A stretch of DNA of 64,000 bases from Imbricaverruca yamaguchii (GCA_034440575.1 JAOTOL010001647.1:2873501-2937500), one strand, 5' to 3'. Shown: positions 53,235 to 63,515, counted from the first letter of the stretch. Notes: a model not told the origin generated them from the sequence alone. Numbers and translations: made by a program.

Positions 53235-53650
53235 TGCCGGACACGCTTCCTCAGAGTGCCGGACACGCTTCCTCAGAAGTGCCGGACACGCTTCCTCAGA
53301 GTGCCGGACACGCTTCCTCAGAGTGCCGGACACGCTTCCTCAGAGTGCCGGACACGCTTCCTCAGAGTGCCGGACACGCTTCCTCAGAGTGCCGGACACG
53401 CTTCCTCAGAGTGCCGGACACGCTTCCTCAGAGTGCCGGACACGCTTCCTCAGAGGCCTAGTGCCGGACACGGTGCCGGACACGCTCCTGAGGGTGCCGG
53501 ACACGCTTCCTCAGAGTGCCGGACACGCTTCCTCAGAGTGCCGGACACGCTTCCTCAGAGTGCCGGACACGCTTCCTCAGAGTGCCGGACACGCTTCCTC
53601 AGAGTGCAGGACACGCTTCCTCAGAGTGCCGGACACGCTTCCTCAGGGTG
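53235..53650. repeat. 22-bp minisatellite, about 18 copies
   Basis: Units of GTGCCGGACACGCTTCCTCA plus GA. Each ends CGCTTCCTCAG, an acceptor-like string. A rearranged segment lies at 53453-53495. It starts about 30 bp after the 29-bp array. Confidence 0.95.
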
Positions 53651-54278
53651 CCCGACACGCGGCCTCAGAGCCGCCACCCGCGCACAGACAGCGACCACAG
53701 AGTGCGTCAGCGGTGCGTAGTCGACGGTGGACGATGCCCCGCGCCGGCCGAACCGGCGGACGCCCACCGCACCTTCCATGCCAGCAGGCGGTTGCACCCG
53801 ATGAAATTGCGGTTTGCAGGATAGAGCGGGTAGTGGGTGGCCGGCGGCGTTGGCTGTGAGGTCGCCGTGAGTGGGGACGCCTGCCGGCGCCAGACCACAC
53901 ACCGGGCTGAGTACAGGCGAGATGCGCCGAAATTGCCGCAGCGGATCGCATCAAACTGACGTCGGCATGTAAATTACGCTCGAAGGCTGAAATTGTGCTG
54001 CGGTTGAGACCGCAGGCGTTACGTTACGTCTGCCACGCCAGTGCCCGTCACATCCGAATTCCATAGTAGAAGAGGAAGGACTGGTAAGTATTATAACAGC
54101 AATATTCACCATGACTTCTTGACGAATTCACAAATTTTCTCCATACCCAGTGACAAGTCAAGAAAGCCACAGCTCCGAACTTGATCGCATGCTCTGAAGC
54201 CGTCACGCCAATATGTTAGGCTACTCCGCACCCCAATACACCAATAAGTTAGGCAATACGTTAGGTCAATGTGTTAGG
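53651..54278. other. Unique spacer, CpG-rich at the left
   Basis: Single-copy. A loose duplication of GTTAGG(C/T) phrases (GTTAGGCTACTC, twice) occurs at 54215-54285. No gene is recognised. Confidence 0.4.
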
Positions 54279-54470
54279 CTACTCTGGCATGAGTGCTACA
54301 CGCCGCCGGAAAACTTTATCCAGAGCTTCGATGGTGAAATGCGATACTCTATACTCATCAATGACCACAAAATAGCAACACCGTCCAATGGTCACGACCA
54401 GCGTCAACAAGCCAAAGCACCTACCCCCGGGCTTTCTAACTGAATGGACTTCCCGCGCGTTAATCGCTCC
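54279..54470 (-). mobile_element. Likely Ty3/gypsy-type integrase core remnant
   Basis: A minus-strand frame contains PGGRCFGLLTLVVT, then YFVVIDEYRVSHFT, then IEALDKVFRRR. This resembles the integrase core of Ty3/gypsy LTR retrotransposons: PxGxWxxLxIDF, then YFVVIDEYSRFP, then an LDKIF helix. The first catalytic Asp of the ID(F/Y) motif is not preserved (TLVV). The frame ends before the second catalytic region. Upstream sequence is cut off by the array at 54647. No LTR, protease or RT is seen. The match is made by eye from family knowledge and is short. Confidence 0.4.
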
Positions 54471-54646
54471 CGGTAATTCACCAGCACACGCCGCTGTGCG
54501 ATTCAGCGTTTGGCGTCCACTCACAGAGCGGCTGGCAGTCATCGATGGAATCCCAACTTCCTCCCGCTCCAAGGCTATATGGCGCTTATACTGCGTCACG
54601 AATGTCGCAGGTCTGATGTCGGAGAGGGTCCCAGCCGCCGACAGTG

Positions 54647-54930
54647 GTCTGATGGTGTTCTGCCGACAGTGTTCTGACGGTGTTCTGCCGGCAGTGTTCT
54701 GCCGACAGTGTTCTGACGGTGTTCTGCCGACAGTGTTCTGCCGACAGTGTTCTGCCGACAGTGTTCTGCCGACAGTGTTTTGACGGTGTTCTGCCGACAG
54801 TGTTCTGACGGTGTTCTGCCGACAGTGTTCTGACGGTGTTCTGCCGACAGTGTTCTGACGGTGTTCTGCCGACAGTGCTCTGTCGACAATGTTCTGACGG
54901 TGTTCTGCCGACAGAGATCCACCGACAGTG
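54647..54930. repeat. 14/25-bp minisatellite
   Basis: Alternating GACAGTGTTCTGCC (14 bp) and GACAGTGTTCTGACGGTGTT (25-bp unit) steps. The minus-strand frames (TVGRTPSEHCRQ-like) are artefacts. Confidence 0.95.
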
Positions 54931-56692
54931 ATCTGATTTGAAAAGAAGATACACTAGTAAAATATGTAGACATGCATTGTGCATCGAAACGTATGCCGCA
55001 TTTGGGATTGCCTATTATACAAGAATGCAGAATTCCTCTTGAATAAACCAATGTTTTTCTCGAAAGTCATCGCACGAAAACGGAGAAGAGGAGGTGCATA
55101 TAAGTGGTACTGCACAAAATACTAATCATTTTAGGGAAATTCCGAGATAGCAGTTGACACTGAGGAGGCGCTACTTTTCTTCGTGCCATCCTTTCAGGAA
55201 AGGTCAATTTTTTTAAACATAATATTTTATAAAACAGGAAGTTCCTGGAGCTTCCATACATTTCCGATACAAAGGCTGCAGGACCATAATATGTAGAACT
55301 CAATTATGCGTCCACAAATCGTAACCAGAAATTTTTGAATTTGCAATGTTTTGAAATAATTGCATATAGGCATACATATGCTCTGCAGATTAACGATAAG
55401 CCAACTTAGAGCATCTTGTACTCACTACATGGCGCAGGTTGGGATCTACCTGAAAATGTGTAGTTTTTATCATGTAGTCGGTATTGAATATTTCAAGTGG
55501 CCTGGCGTGTGCGGAATGTACAAAATGGCTGCCGCCGAGACTGAAAAATTATAACTCGAAAAGTTACGGTCCGAATAAACATCGCAGGGCATATTCGTGT
55601 TCCGCGAGTAATTCTACGTGTGAAAATTAAGAAACAAAATTGAAAAAGCAATACAAACTTTGGGAAACTTCGTTTGGAATTCCATTTTTCGAAATTTTCC
55701 TTCACACAACGGATACCCCAACGAATTATCAACAGAATGACATACAACCTACTTTGCTAGTTTAAAAAAAAAAACTTTTCCCGTAAATATTTATCAAAGA
55801 AAAATTAATTGTTTCCTGTTTAAACGTGAATAACTCCCAAGTTTTTAATCCACCGCGCAGGTGAAACGTGTTTTTGATTGCCGAAGAGAAGCCCTAATTT
55901 TCAGATCAATTTACGATTTTTTTCGGGGTGTGTGCAAACACTTGACCCCCAAAAATAAATCAAATGCCTATCATATGTGCCGTTCCTTTGCTGATTAAAA
56001 TCGTAAGTCTTATCCAATTCAAGCTGTGACGTAACTCATAATTCTTATAAAATATCACAAAACGTGGGATGTGGAAGTATCACTGACATTCAAAAAGTCA
56101 TAGGGGAAAAACTTGACGGGTACATAAAGAGTATGGTCATATTCGAGATCACCATTCAAGTATGCACCCAAATCCACCAACCCGGTGTATTTTTCCATAG
56201 AACATTTATTAATTGGGAACAAATTTCTTTAAATTTTTCGAGAAATTTTTGTCGCATTGGAAGTTAAAGGGAAAAAGGTTCTGTCGGAGAAATATTCGGC
56301 CGTCAGAAAATTTTAAAGGAAAAACCCGACAGCAAGATAAAATTATGGCGGGAACTAACCAGCGGATAGGTATGGACTCAAAATGGATTTTCGAATGAGA
56401 CAAACACGTTGCTACGTGAGCTGTGCATCTGCCCATACCCAAAATTAAGAAAATATGTCATGCTGAATGTTCTACACCTGTCCAAACCTACATACGTTAA
56501 TTTAATATCATCGTTAATTTCTTTTTAAAAAGGTTTCAACAAAAATTTACAAAAGTTACGACAAAGATGCGCCGTCGCAAGCTCTTTCCGACGGAATTCG
56601 TGGATAATTTTTGTCACAATATTTACTATGTAGAAAAGCTGTTTCCGAGGCCGACCACTCCATATCTCCGTCTGAATTACACTTCCTGGTGT
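54931..56692. other. Unique AT-rich region, no gene recognised
   Basis: Single-copy AT-rich DNA with small frames only (up to about 84 codons). No motif is recognised. Confidence 0.45.
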
Positions 56693-56700
56693 TATAAAAA
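56693..56700 (+). promoter_or_regulatory. TATA-like box
   Basis: TATAAAAA, followed about 20 bp downstream by CACTCACTCAGG, which has an initiator-like TCA. It lies 77 bp upstream of a small ATG-started frame. The region is generally AT-rich, so chance is a serious alternative. Confidence 0.25.
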
Positions 56701-56769
56701 AACATTGCACTCACTCAGGAGGGTCGGCAGGGTGACCTGTGACCTCTAGTCACATGTACAGCATACGCG

Positions 56770-56916
56770 ATGGCGGAACGTCGCCGCTCCAGGAGCAGGC
56801 TATTCGTGGCTCAGGGGATGCGCAGAGCATTACCCCGTGCGTATCGCCTCCTCTACCAAATGGTCCACTGGCTGCTGCGCGCATGCTCTGAATCAGGTGA
56901 TGGGGAAGGGTTCTGA
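56770..56916 (+). CDS. Small Arg-rich ORF, 48 codons, unknown
   Basis: ATG at 56770 (context CGCGATGG) opens a frame beginning MAERRRSRSRLFVAQGMRR, with a C-terminal LLYQMVHWLLRACSESGDG stretch and a TGA at 56914. It has a basic N-terminus and an amphipathic or hydrophobic middle, with no recognised family. Its favour rests on G/C-ending codons in otherwise AT-rich DNA and on the TATA-like box upstream. It could equally be chance or the start of a spliced gene (CAGGTGATG near 56894 is donor-like). Confidence 0.15.
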   Translation: MAERRRSRSRLFVAQGMRRALPRAYRLLYQMVHWLLRACSESGDGEGF

Positions 56917-57326
56917 CAGAGTTCTGGGCAGTGCAGCGATCTGCTAAGCTTGTGTTTCAAGTCGGACGACTGAAGAGACCGGGTCGGATAGTGACCAGAG
57001 CGCTCTGGGACAGAGGGTCCACTACTTCCGACCCCGTGTCAGATGACCAGCTTTTGGGTTTTGAAGTTCCACACACACATGCTCGTGTCCCAGGTCAGCA
57101 GACCCGGCGCTCGGGACTACATTATGGCCGGGCCGGGTAATGGTCAGCTACTCTCGTGTCCCGGGCCAAGGACTCGGCGCGTTCTGGGTCGAGTGGGGTA
57201 GGCGGGACGGACTGGAAGCACTCGGCCGACCGGGCACGCGTCAGCACCGACATACTAACGAGCCTGATTAGCGCCACTCGGTGGGGAAACGCTGCGCGGC
57301 CGGCGGTGGCGCGGCACAGTCGGCCG
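56917..57326. other. Unique spacer
   Basis: Single-copy GC-rich DNA with a loose duplication (GTGTCCCAGGTCAGCAGACCCGGCGC near 57086 versus GTGTCCCGGGCCAAGGACTCGGCGC near 57157). A following exon of the minus-strand gene was looked for and not found. Confidence 0.45.
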
Positions 57327-59062
57327 CCCTGCCGCACACCTCACCTGCTGCTGCACACCTCACCTGCTGCTGCACACCTCACCTGCTGCTGCACACCTCA
57401 CCTCCCCTGCTGCAAACCTGCTGCTGCAACCTACCTGCTGCTGCAACCTCACCTGCTGCTGCACACCTCACCTGCTGCTCACCCTCTCAACCTGCTGCTG
57501 CACACCTCACCTGCTGCTGCACACCTCACCTGCTGCTGCACACCTCACCTGCTGCTGCACACCTCACCCTGCTGCTGCACACCTCACCCTGCTGCTGCAC
57601 ACCTCACCTGCTGCTGCACACCTCACCTGCTGCTGCACACCTCACCCTGCTGCTGCACACCTCACCTGCTGCTGCACACCTCACCTGCTGCTGCACACCT
57701 CACACTACTGCTGCATCACCTCACCTGCTGCTGCACACCTCACCTGCTGCTGCACACCTCACCTGCTGCTGCACACCTCACCTGCTGCTGCACACCTCAC
57801 CTGCTGCTGCACACCTCACCTGCTGCTGCAGACCTCACCTGCTGCTGCACACCTCACCTGCTGCTGCACACCTCACCTGCTGCTGCACACCTCACCTCTG
57901 CTGCTGACCTCACCTGCTGCTGCACACCTCACCTGCTGCTGCACACCTCACCTGCTGCTGCACACCTCACCTGCTGCTGCACACCTCACCTGCTGCTGCA
58001 CACCTCACCTGCTGCTGCATCCCTGCTGCTGCACCTCACCTGCTGCTGCACACCTCACCCTGCCGCTGCAGACCTCACCCTGCTGCTGCACACCTCACCT
58101 GCTGCTGCACACCTCACCTGCTGCTGCACACCTCACCTGCTGCTGCACACCTCACCTGCTGCTGCACACCTCACCTGCTGCTGCACACCTCACCCTGCTG
58201 CTGCACACCTCACCTGCTGCTGCACACCTCACCTGCTGCTGCAGACCTCACCCTGCTGCTGCACACCTCACCTGCTGCTGCACACCTCACCTGCTGCTGC
58301 ACACCTCACCTGCTGCTGCACACCTCACCCTGCTGCTGCAGACCTCACCCTGCTGCTGCACACCTCACCCTGCTGCTGCAGACCTCACCCTGCTGCTGCA
58401 CACCTCGCCTGCTGTTGCACCTCACCTGCTGCTGCACACCTCACCCTGCTGCTGCAGACCTCACCCTGCTGCTGCACACCTCACCCTGCTGCTGCAGACC
58501 TCACCCTGCTGCTGCAGACCTCACCCTGCTGCTGCAGACCTCACCCTGCTGCTGCACACCTCACCCTGCTGCTGCAGACCTCACCCTGCTGCTGCAGACC
58601 TCACCCTGCTGCTGCAGACCTCACCCTGCTGCTGCACACCTCACCCTGCTGCTGCACCTCACCTGCTGCTGCAGACCTCACCCTGCTGCTGCAGACCTCA
58701 CCCTGCTGCTGCAGACCTCACCCTGCTGCTGCGACCTCCCGTGACTACCTGCTGCTGCACACCTCACCTGCTGCTGCAGACCTCACCCTGCTGCTGCACA
58801 CCTCACCCTGCTGCTGCAGACCTCACCCTGCTGCTGCACACCTCACCCTGCTGCTGCACACCTCACCCTGCTGCTGCAGATCTCACCCTACTGCTGCAGA
58901 CCTCACCCTGCTGCTGCACACCTCACCTGCTGCTGCAGACCTCACCCTGCTGCCGCACACCTCACCCTGCTGCTGCACACCTCACCTGCTGTTGCAGACC
59001 TCACCCTGCTGCTGCACACCTCACCCTGCTGCTGCAGACCTCACCTTGCTGCTGCAGACTGT
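57327..59062 (-). repeat. 19/20-bp array of 5' splice-site copies, about 85 units
   Basis: Read on the minus strand, each unit is CAGCAGCAGGTGAGGTGTG (19 bp) or the 20-bp form with an extra G (CAGCAGCAGGGTGAGG). CAG followed by GTGAGG is a near-consensus 5' splice site. The exon-proximal unit (59043-59062) overlaps the last codons of the exon at 59045-59238, ending CTGCAGCAGCAAG before GTGAGG. Units near the exon are mostly 20 bp with GCAGACC, like the exon-overlapping copy. Distal units are mostly 19 bp with GCACACC. This fits growth of the array from the exon-intron junction. The long plus-strand frame across it is an artefact. Confidence 0.9.
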
Positions 59063-59238
59063 AACGCAGGCCCTCTGGCGGCTTGAGGATCTTCAGCTTG
59101 AGCGCGTAGTTGACCATGCAGGGCAGAGTGGCGCGGAAGAGCCTGGCTCGCTCCGCCGGCGCCAGCTGCCCGATGTAGGAGAGCAGGCCGTCGAAGCGGG
59201 CCGGGTCGGCCGGCTCTTCGATCGGATCCAGGCCGACA
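59045..59238 (-). CDS. Internal exon, probably poly(ADP-ribose) glycohydrolase family
   Basis: A 194-bp exon on the minus strand with one base completing a codon, 64 codons, and one base beginning the next. It starts after TGTCTTCTGTCGCCAG (acceptor) and ends CAGCAGCAAG before GTGAGG (donor). The peptide includes FDGLLSYIGQLAPAERARLF, then ATLPCMVNYALKLK, then PPEGLRYSLQQQ. The pattern FdxLxxxIxxL-xxExxxxFFxxTLPxxxxLALxL-P resembles the helical N-terminal part of the PARG catalytic region, which in known PARGs precedes the ADP-ribose-binding macrodomain-like fold. PARG removes poly(ADP-ribose) from proteins. No catalytic residue lies in this exon, so the family call rests on the helical pattern alone. 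Codons end mostly in G or C. Neighbouring exons are not found in the window. Confidence 0.5.
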
Positions 59239-59883
59239 CTGGCGACAGAAGACACGACACGTGGGAGGTCCGTACATCCCGACACCGCTCGGATCCAGGC
59301 CGACACTGCCGACAGAAGACACGACACGTGGAGGTTCGTACATCCAGACACCGCTCGGATCCAGGCCGACACTGCCGACAGAAGACACGACACGTGGGAA
59401 GTTCGTACATCCCGACACCGCTCGAGTCTGGGCCGACACTGTCGACAGAAGACATGACACGTGAGAGGTCCGTACATCCCGACACCGCTGAGGTCCGACA
59501 CCGACACCGCCGGGTCCGTACATCCCGACACCGCTCGAGTCTGGGCCGACACTGGCGACAGAAGACACGACACGTGGGAGGTCCGTACATCCCGACACCG
59601 CTCGGATCCAGGCCGACACTGGCGACAGAAGACACGACACGTGGGAAGTCCGTACATCCCGACACCGCTCGGATCCAGGCCGACACTGCCGACAGAAGAC
59701 ACGACACGTGGGAAGTCCGTACATCCCGACACCGCTCGGATGCATTTGGCCGACACTGCCGACAGAAGACCCTTACAGGGAAGACACGACACGTGAGAAG
59801 ACACAGAAGACACGACACGTGGGAAGTCCGTACATCCCGACACCGCTCGGGTCTGGGCCGACGCTGCCGACAGAAGACACGAC
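59222..59883 (-). repeat. 67-bp array of 3' splice-site copies, about 9 units
   Basis: Read on the minus strand, units contain GTGTCTTCTGTCGGCAG (pyrimidine tract and AG), then TGTCGGCCTGGATCCGA, identical to the first 17 bases of the exon at 59045-59238, then GCGGTGTCGGGATGTACGGA and CCCACGTGTC. Each unit also has an E-box CACGTG. Units at 59485-59520 and 59755-59815 are rearranged. The minus-strand frame upstream of the exon stays open across the whole array, so use of a distal AG would add array-encoded residues instead of an immediate stop. Confidence 0.88.
59870..59883. repeat. Target-site duplication, left copy
   Basis: ACAGAAGACACGAC, identical to 60068-60081, immediately left of the SINE body. 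Confidence 0.9.
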
Positions 59884-60067
59884 GGGGCGGGGATGGCTGA
59901 GTGGTTAAGGTGTCGGGCTATGGGTACCAAAGGTCCCGGGTTGGATACTAGCGCCGCTCAGGACATTTCCCAATCCCGCTGCCCACCGGCGAAACAGTGT
60001 GGGCGGCGCCATTAGCCGTGAATGTGCATAAAGTGCGTCGTGAACCACCCAATAAACAAATAAACAA
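59884..60067 (+). mobile_element. tRNA-derived SINE inserted in the acceptor-site array
   Basis: The element starts GGGGCGGGGATGGCTGAGTG. The A box TGGCTGAGTGG is at 59894-59904 and the degenerate B box GGTTGGATAC at 59939-59948. A GC-rich body (GTGGGCGGCGCC) follows, and the tail is AATAAACAAATAAACAAAC. The tRNA-like head resembles a tRNA with a long variable arm (Leu/Ser type, ATGGCTGAGTGG). Perfect 14-bp duplications flank it and their host sequence is the array monomer, so insertion postdates the array. It differs in head sequence from the SINE-like element at 50543. Confidence 0.88.
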
Positions 60068-60110
60068 ACAGAAGACACGACACGTGGAAAGTCCGTATAT
60101 CCCGATATCG
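60068..60110. repeat. Target-site duplication, right copy, plus last array monomer
   Basis: ACAGAAGACACGAC at 60068-60081, then ACGTGGAAAGTCCG and TATCCCGATATCGG, which is a diverged end of the 67-bp array. Confidence 0.85.
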
Positions 60111-60740
60111 GAAGCAGTGCACTGCATGCCGCACTGTGATCGTGCCAGATATCTCACCAGACAACCAAGAACATACATGCAGATACAGCACAGCTCAGCA
60201 GCACAGCAGGTCTGCAGACACCAATCAGATCCGCGTGACGCTAATCAGATCGGCGGTCGGTGCGCCGAGGAGCAGTGACGTTCGTCAACTTTCTCGCTGC
60301 TTGGCTACACAAAATAGCTCATGTAGCCTAACTACATACACTGACGACATGCACGGACAAACAGACTAGCCAAAACAAAATAAGCGGGGGGTAATGATCA
60401 ACACAGCTGACCAGGTGTGGTAAGCGTCAGAAATAAGTCAAACATAAATTAGCGGACTGCGGGGCACACCTACCTAGCATACGATACTCTAGACCCATCG
60501 CATGACGTCCTGTGGGACAAAAGACAAGCGTTGGCACGTATCATATGGCTGATTTAGCGTGAAATTGTCAATGTAGCTTGCATTCCGTAGGGCGCTTCAC
60601 ACCTCAGTCAGACCGGCCAGCGAATCTCGACCGAGCCCACCGGAGCACATGACGAACACTGTCCGCTCTCGCCCCAGGGCGTGCTGAATAACACATGGGA
60701 CGAAGGTCAGCTGACCTGACAGCCGGGTGCAGATGCTGAG
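60111..60740. other. Unique spacer
   Basis: Single-copy. CAGATCNGCG phrases are duplicated near 60225-60255. No exon is recognised, although an upstream exon of the minus-strand gene could lie here or beyond the window. Confidence 0.4.
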
Positions 60741-61171
60741 CCGTGCACATGCTCGGTGACCAGTCGACAGCTGTGCACATGCTCGGTGACCAGTCGACAG
60801 CTGTGCACATGCTCGGTGACCAGTCGACAGCTGTGCACATGCTCGGTGACCAGTCGACAGCTGTGCACATGCTCGGTGACCAGTCGACAGCTGTGCACAT
60901 GCTCGGTGACCAGTCGACAGCTGTGCACATGCTCGGTGACCAGTCGACAGCTGGGCACATCTGTGCACATGCTCGGTGACCAGTCGACAGCTGTGCACAT
61001 GCTCGGTGACCAGTCGACAGCTGTGCACATGCTCGGTGACCAGTCGACAGCTGTGCACATGCTCGGTGACCAGTCGACAGCTGTGCACATGCTCGGTGAC
61101 CAGTCGACAGCTGTGCACATGCTCGGTGACCAGTCGACAGCTGTGCACATGCTCGGTGACCAGTCGACAGT
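60741..61171. repeat. 30-bp minisatellite, about 14 copies, near perfect
   Basis: Units of GCACATGCTCGGTGACCAGT plus CGACAGCTGT. Copies are almost identical except one GCACATCT insertion near 60955. The very low divergence indicates recent amplification. 30 bp is 10 codons, so several frames stay open. Confidence 0.97.
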
Positions 61172-61256
61172 TGGTGTTCAGGAGACGCGGCTCGACGGCG
61201 CTGCCAAATATGGCGGCTCTGCATACCAACGACCAAGTCGGCTTGTGAACTGACTG

Positions 61257-61394
61257 CAGCGACGCGGAATCTAATTACGGAGCGGAAACCCAGCGACACG
61301 GGGTGCGACGGTCGGACCCGGCCCGCAGCGACGCGGAATCTCGCTATGGATCAGGAACCCAGCGACACGGGGTGCGACGGTCGGACCCGGCCCG
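61257..61394. repeat. 69-bp tandem duplication
   Basis: Two copies share CAGCGACGCGGAATCT and CCCAGCGACACGGGGTGCGA. A partial third follows. GCGACACGG is also part of the next array's monomer. Confidence 0.9.
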
Positions 61395-61534
61395 CAGCGA
61401 CACTGAGTGTCGGCGCCAGACCAGGTCTGTACCGACACGGAATCCCCGTCGTGGGTCGGGCCCTCGGCGGCCCGAATATCACGCCCGAACCCCGCGTTCG
61501 CGACGACACGTGATGCAGTTGTGGACCGAGCCCG
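61395..61534. other. Short unique spacer
   Basis: GC-rich single-copy DNA. Nothing is recognised. Confidence 0.5.
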
Positions 61535-62365
61535 CGGCGACACGGAGTCGCACGGCAGAACCATTCCCGGGGCGACACGGAACCACACGGCAGAACCCTT
61601 CCCGGGGCGACACGGAACCACACGGCAGAACCCTTCCCGGGGCGACACGGAGTCGCACGGCAGAACCCTTCCCGGGGCGACACGGAGTCGCACGGCAGAA
61701 CCCTTCCCGCGGCGACACGGAACCGCACGGCAGAACCCTTCCCGGGGCGACACGGAACCACACGGCAGAACCCTTCCCGGGGCGACACGGAACGGGCGCA
61801 CGGCGCACGGCAGAACCCTTCCTCCGGGGCGACACGGAACCACACGGCAGAACCCTTCCCGGGGCGACACGGAGTCGCACGGCAGAACCCTTCCCGGGGC
61901 GACACGGAACCGCACGGCAGAACCCTTCCCGGGGCGACACGGAACCACACGGCAGAACCCTTCCCGGGGCGACACGGAGTCGCACGGCAGAACCCTTCCC
62001 GGGGCGACACGGAACCGCCGAACCCTTCCCTGGACGACACGGAACCGCACGGCAGAACCCTTCCCGCGGCGACACGGAGTCGCACGGCAGAACCATTCCC
62101 GGGGCGACACGGAACCGCACGGCAGAACCCTTCCCGCGGCGACACGGAACCGCACGGCAGAACCCTTCCCGGGGCGACACGGAACCGCACGGCAGAACCC
62201 TTCCCGGGGCGACACGGAACCGCACGGCAGAACCCTTCCCGGGGCGACACGGAACCGCACGGCAGAACCCTTCCCGCGGCGACACGGAGTCGCACGGCAG
62301 AACCCTTCCCGCGGCGACACGGAGTCGCACGGCAGAACCATTCCGTGGACGACACGAAGTCGCAC
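61535..62365. repeat. 36-bp minisatellite, about 23 copies
   Basis: Units contain GCGACACGGAACCACACGGC and AGAACCCTTCCCGGG, with AACCA/AACCG/AGTCG and CCGGGG/CCGCGG variants. Rearranged units lie at 61790-61825 and 62013-62030. Long frames on both strands are artefacts. The array is unrelated to the 36-bp array at 10 kb. Confidence 0.96.
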
Positions 62366-63221
62366 GGCCTGGCGCGGCCGCGAGCCCAACGGCCGCGTGT
62401 CGGGCCGACTGCAGCGCCACCTGTCAGCGCCAGTTAGCCGGCGGGTCGTGAGAGCCACGCGCCCAGGTCAGCGCCGCGTCCCGTGACAGTTCAGCCGCGC
62501 GCCCGGCGGCGTCGCCCGGGGGCACGATTCACCTCGGTATTACGCCGGTTCGGCGTAGAGGCTAATGCGTTCGGCTGTACCGCCTGCTGCGGCTTCCGCT
62601 GCGTGGAGACATCACTGAGCGGTGCAGTCAGCCCTGGCCGCCGGGCCAACTGTTGAAATTGGCACTCTTCTGGTGGTGATTTGGGCTGTGTCATGGCTAC
62701 TTGTACTCTCCGTTTAAGGGTGTATTACTGCCGGCAGTGTTGGTTCACTCATTGCGAGCATGGGCGAACGTCCGTGACGTCACGTTTGGCTGATGCTCCC
62801 TTCGGCTTCCGTGAAGATTTGATGGACGCTGCTTCTTTACTCCATGGCACGTTAAACTCAACAACTGGATTAGCGTTGAAATTATCAGCATGGTGGAAAG
62901 TTCACCGGTGGATTCAAAGCCCAAGACAACCCACGAGATCAGCTTCGTCAAAATATATCGGATGGGGCGTCAGACACCGGTCGATCTGCCGTGCGATGCA
63001 CCTTTGGTATAGCCCTGTTACCTGAATGCGTAATGTGCCCAATGAAAAAATGCTGATGCCTCCTTTTATTGCGAGCTCCTGTGTTGACCAGTTGTAGGGC
63101 GTGTACGTTTTGTGGTTGACTGTGAAGTTGAGTCCTACGGCGCACTCGTCGGTTGACCCGGGATTTTCAACAGGCAACTTGACGGCGAGGATTCAGACTT
63201 CATGAGTGAAACGTTCATCGT
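62366..63221. other. Unique region with a short hairpin
   Basis: TACGCCG-GTT-CGGCGTA at 62541-62557 is a perfect 7-bp stem with a 3-nt loop. A plus-strand frame at 62681-63025 has no recognised motif. No gene is called. Confidence 0.45.
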
Positions 63222-63515
63222 CTGACGGCATCACACATGATACTGGTCGGTGTCATAGTCTAACGGTATCACACCTGAGACGGGTCGGTATCATAGTCTG
63301 ACTGTATCATACCTGAGACGGATTGGTGTCGTAGTCTGACGGCACCACACCTGAGACGGACTGGTGTCACAGTCTGACGTTATCACACCCGATACGGGTC
63401 GGTATCATAGTATGACGGCACTAAACCTGAGACAGACTGGTGTCATAGTCTGACGGCACCACACCTGAGATGGACTGATGTAGTCTGACGGCACCAAACC
63501 TGAGACGGACTGGTA
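63222..63515. repeat. 38-bp repeat, about 7-8 copies
   Basis: Units contain CACACCTGAGACGGACTGGT and GTCATAGTCTGACGG, with diverged copies at the left and a truncated one near 63478. Confidence 0.92.

Noticed and set aside
57156..59900. 914-codon plus-strand frame (Cys/Leu/His/Pro repeats)
   Set aside because: It crosses three unrelated segments (spacer, donor array, exon plus acceptor array) on the strand opposite the supported exon; it is a repeat artefact.
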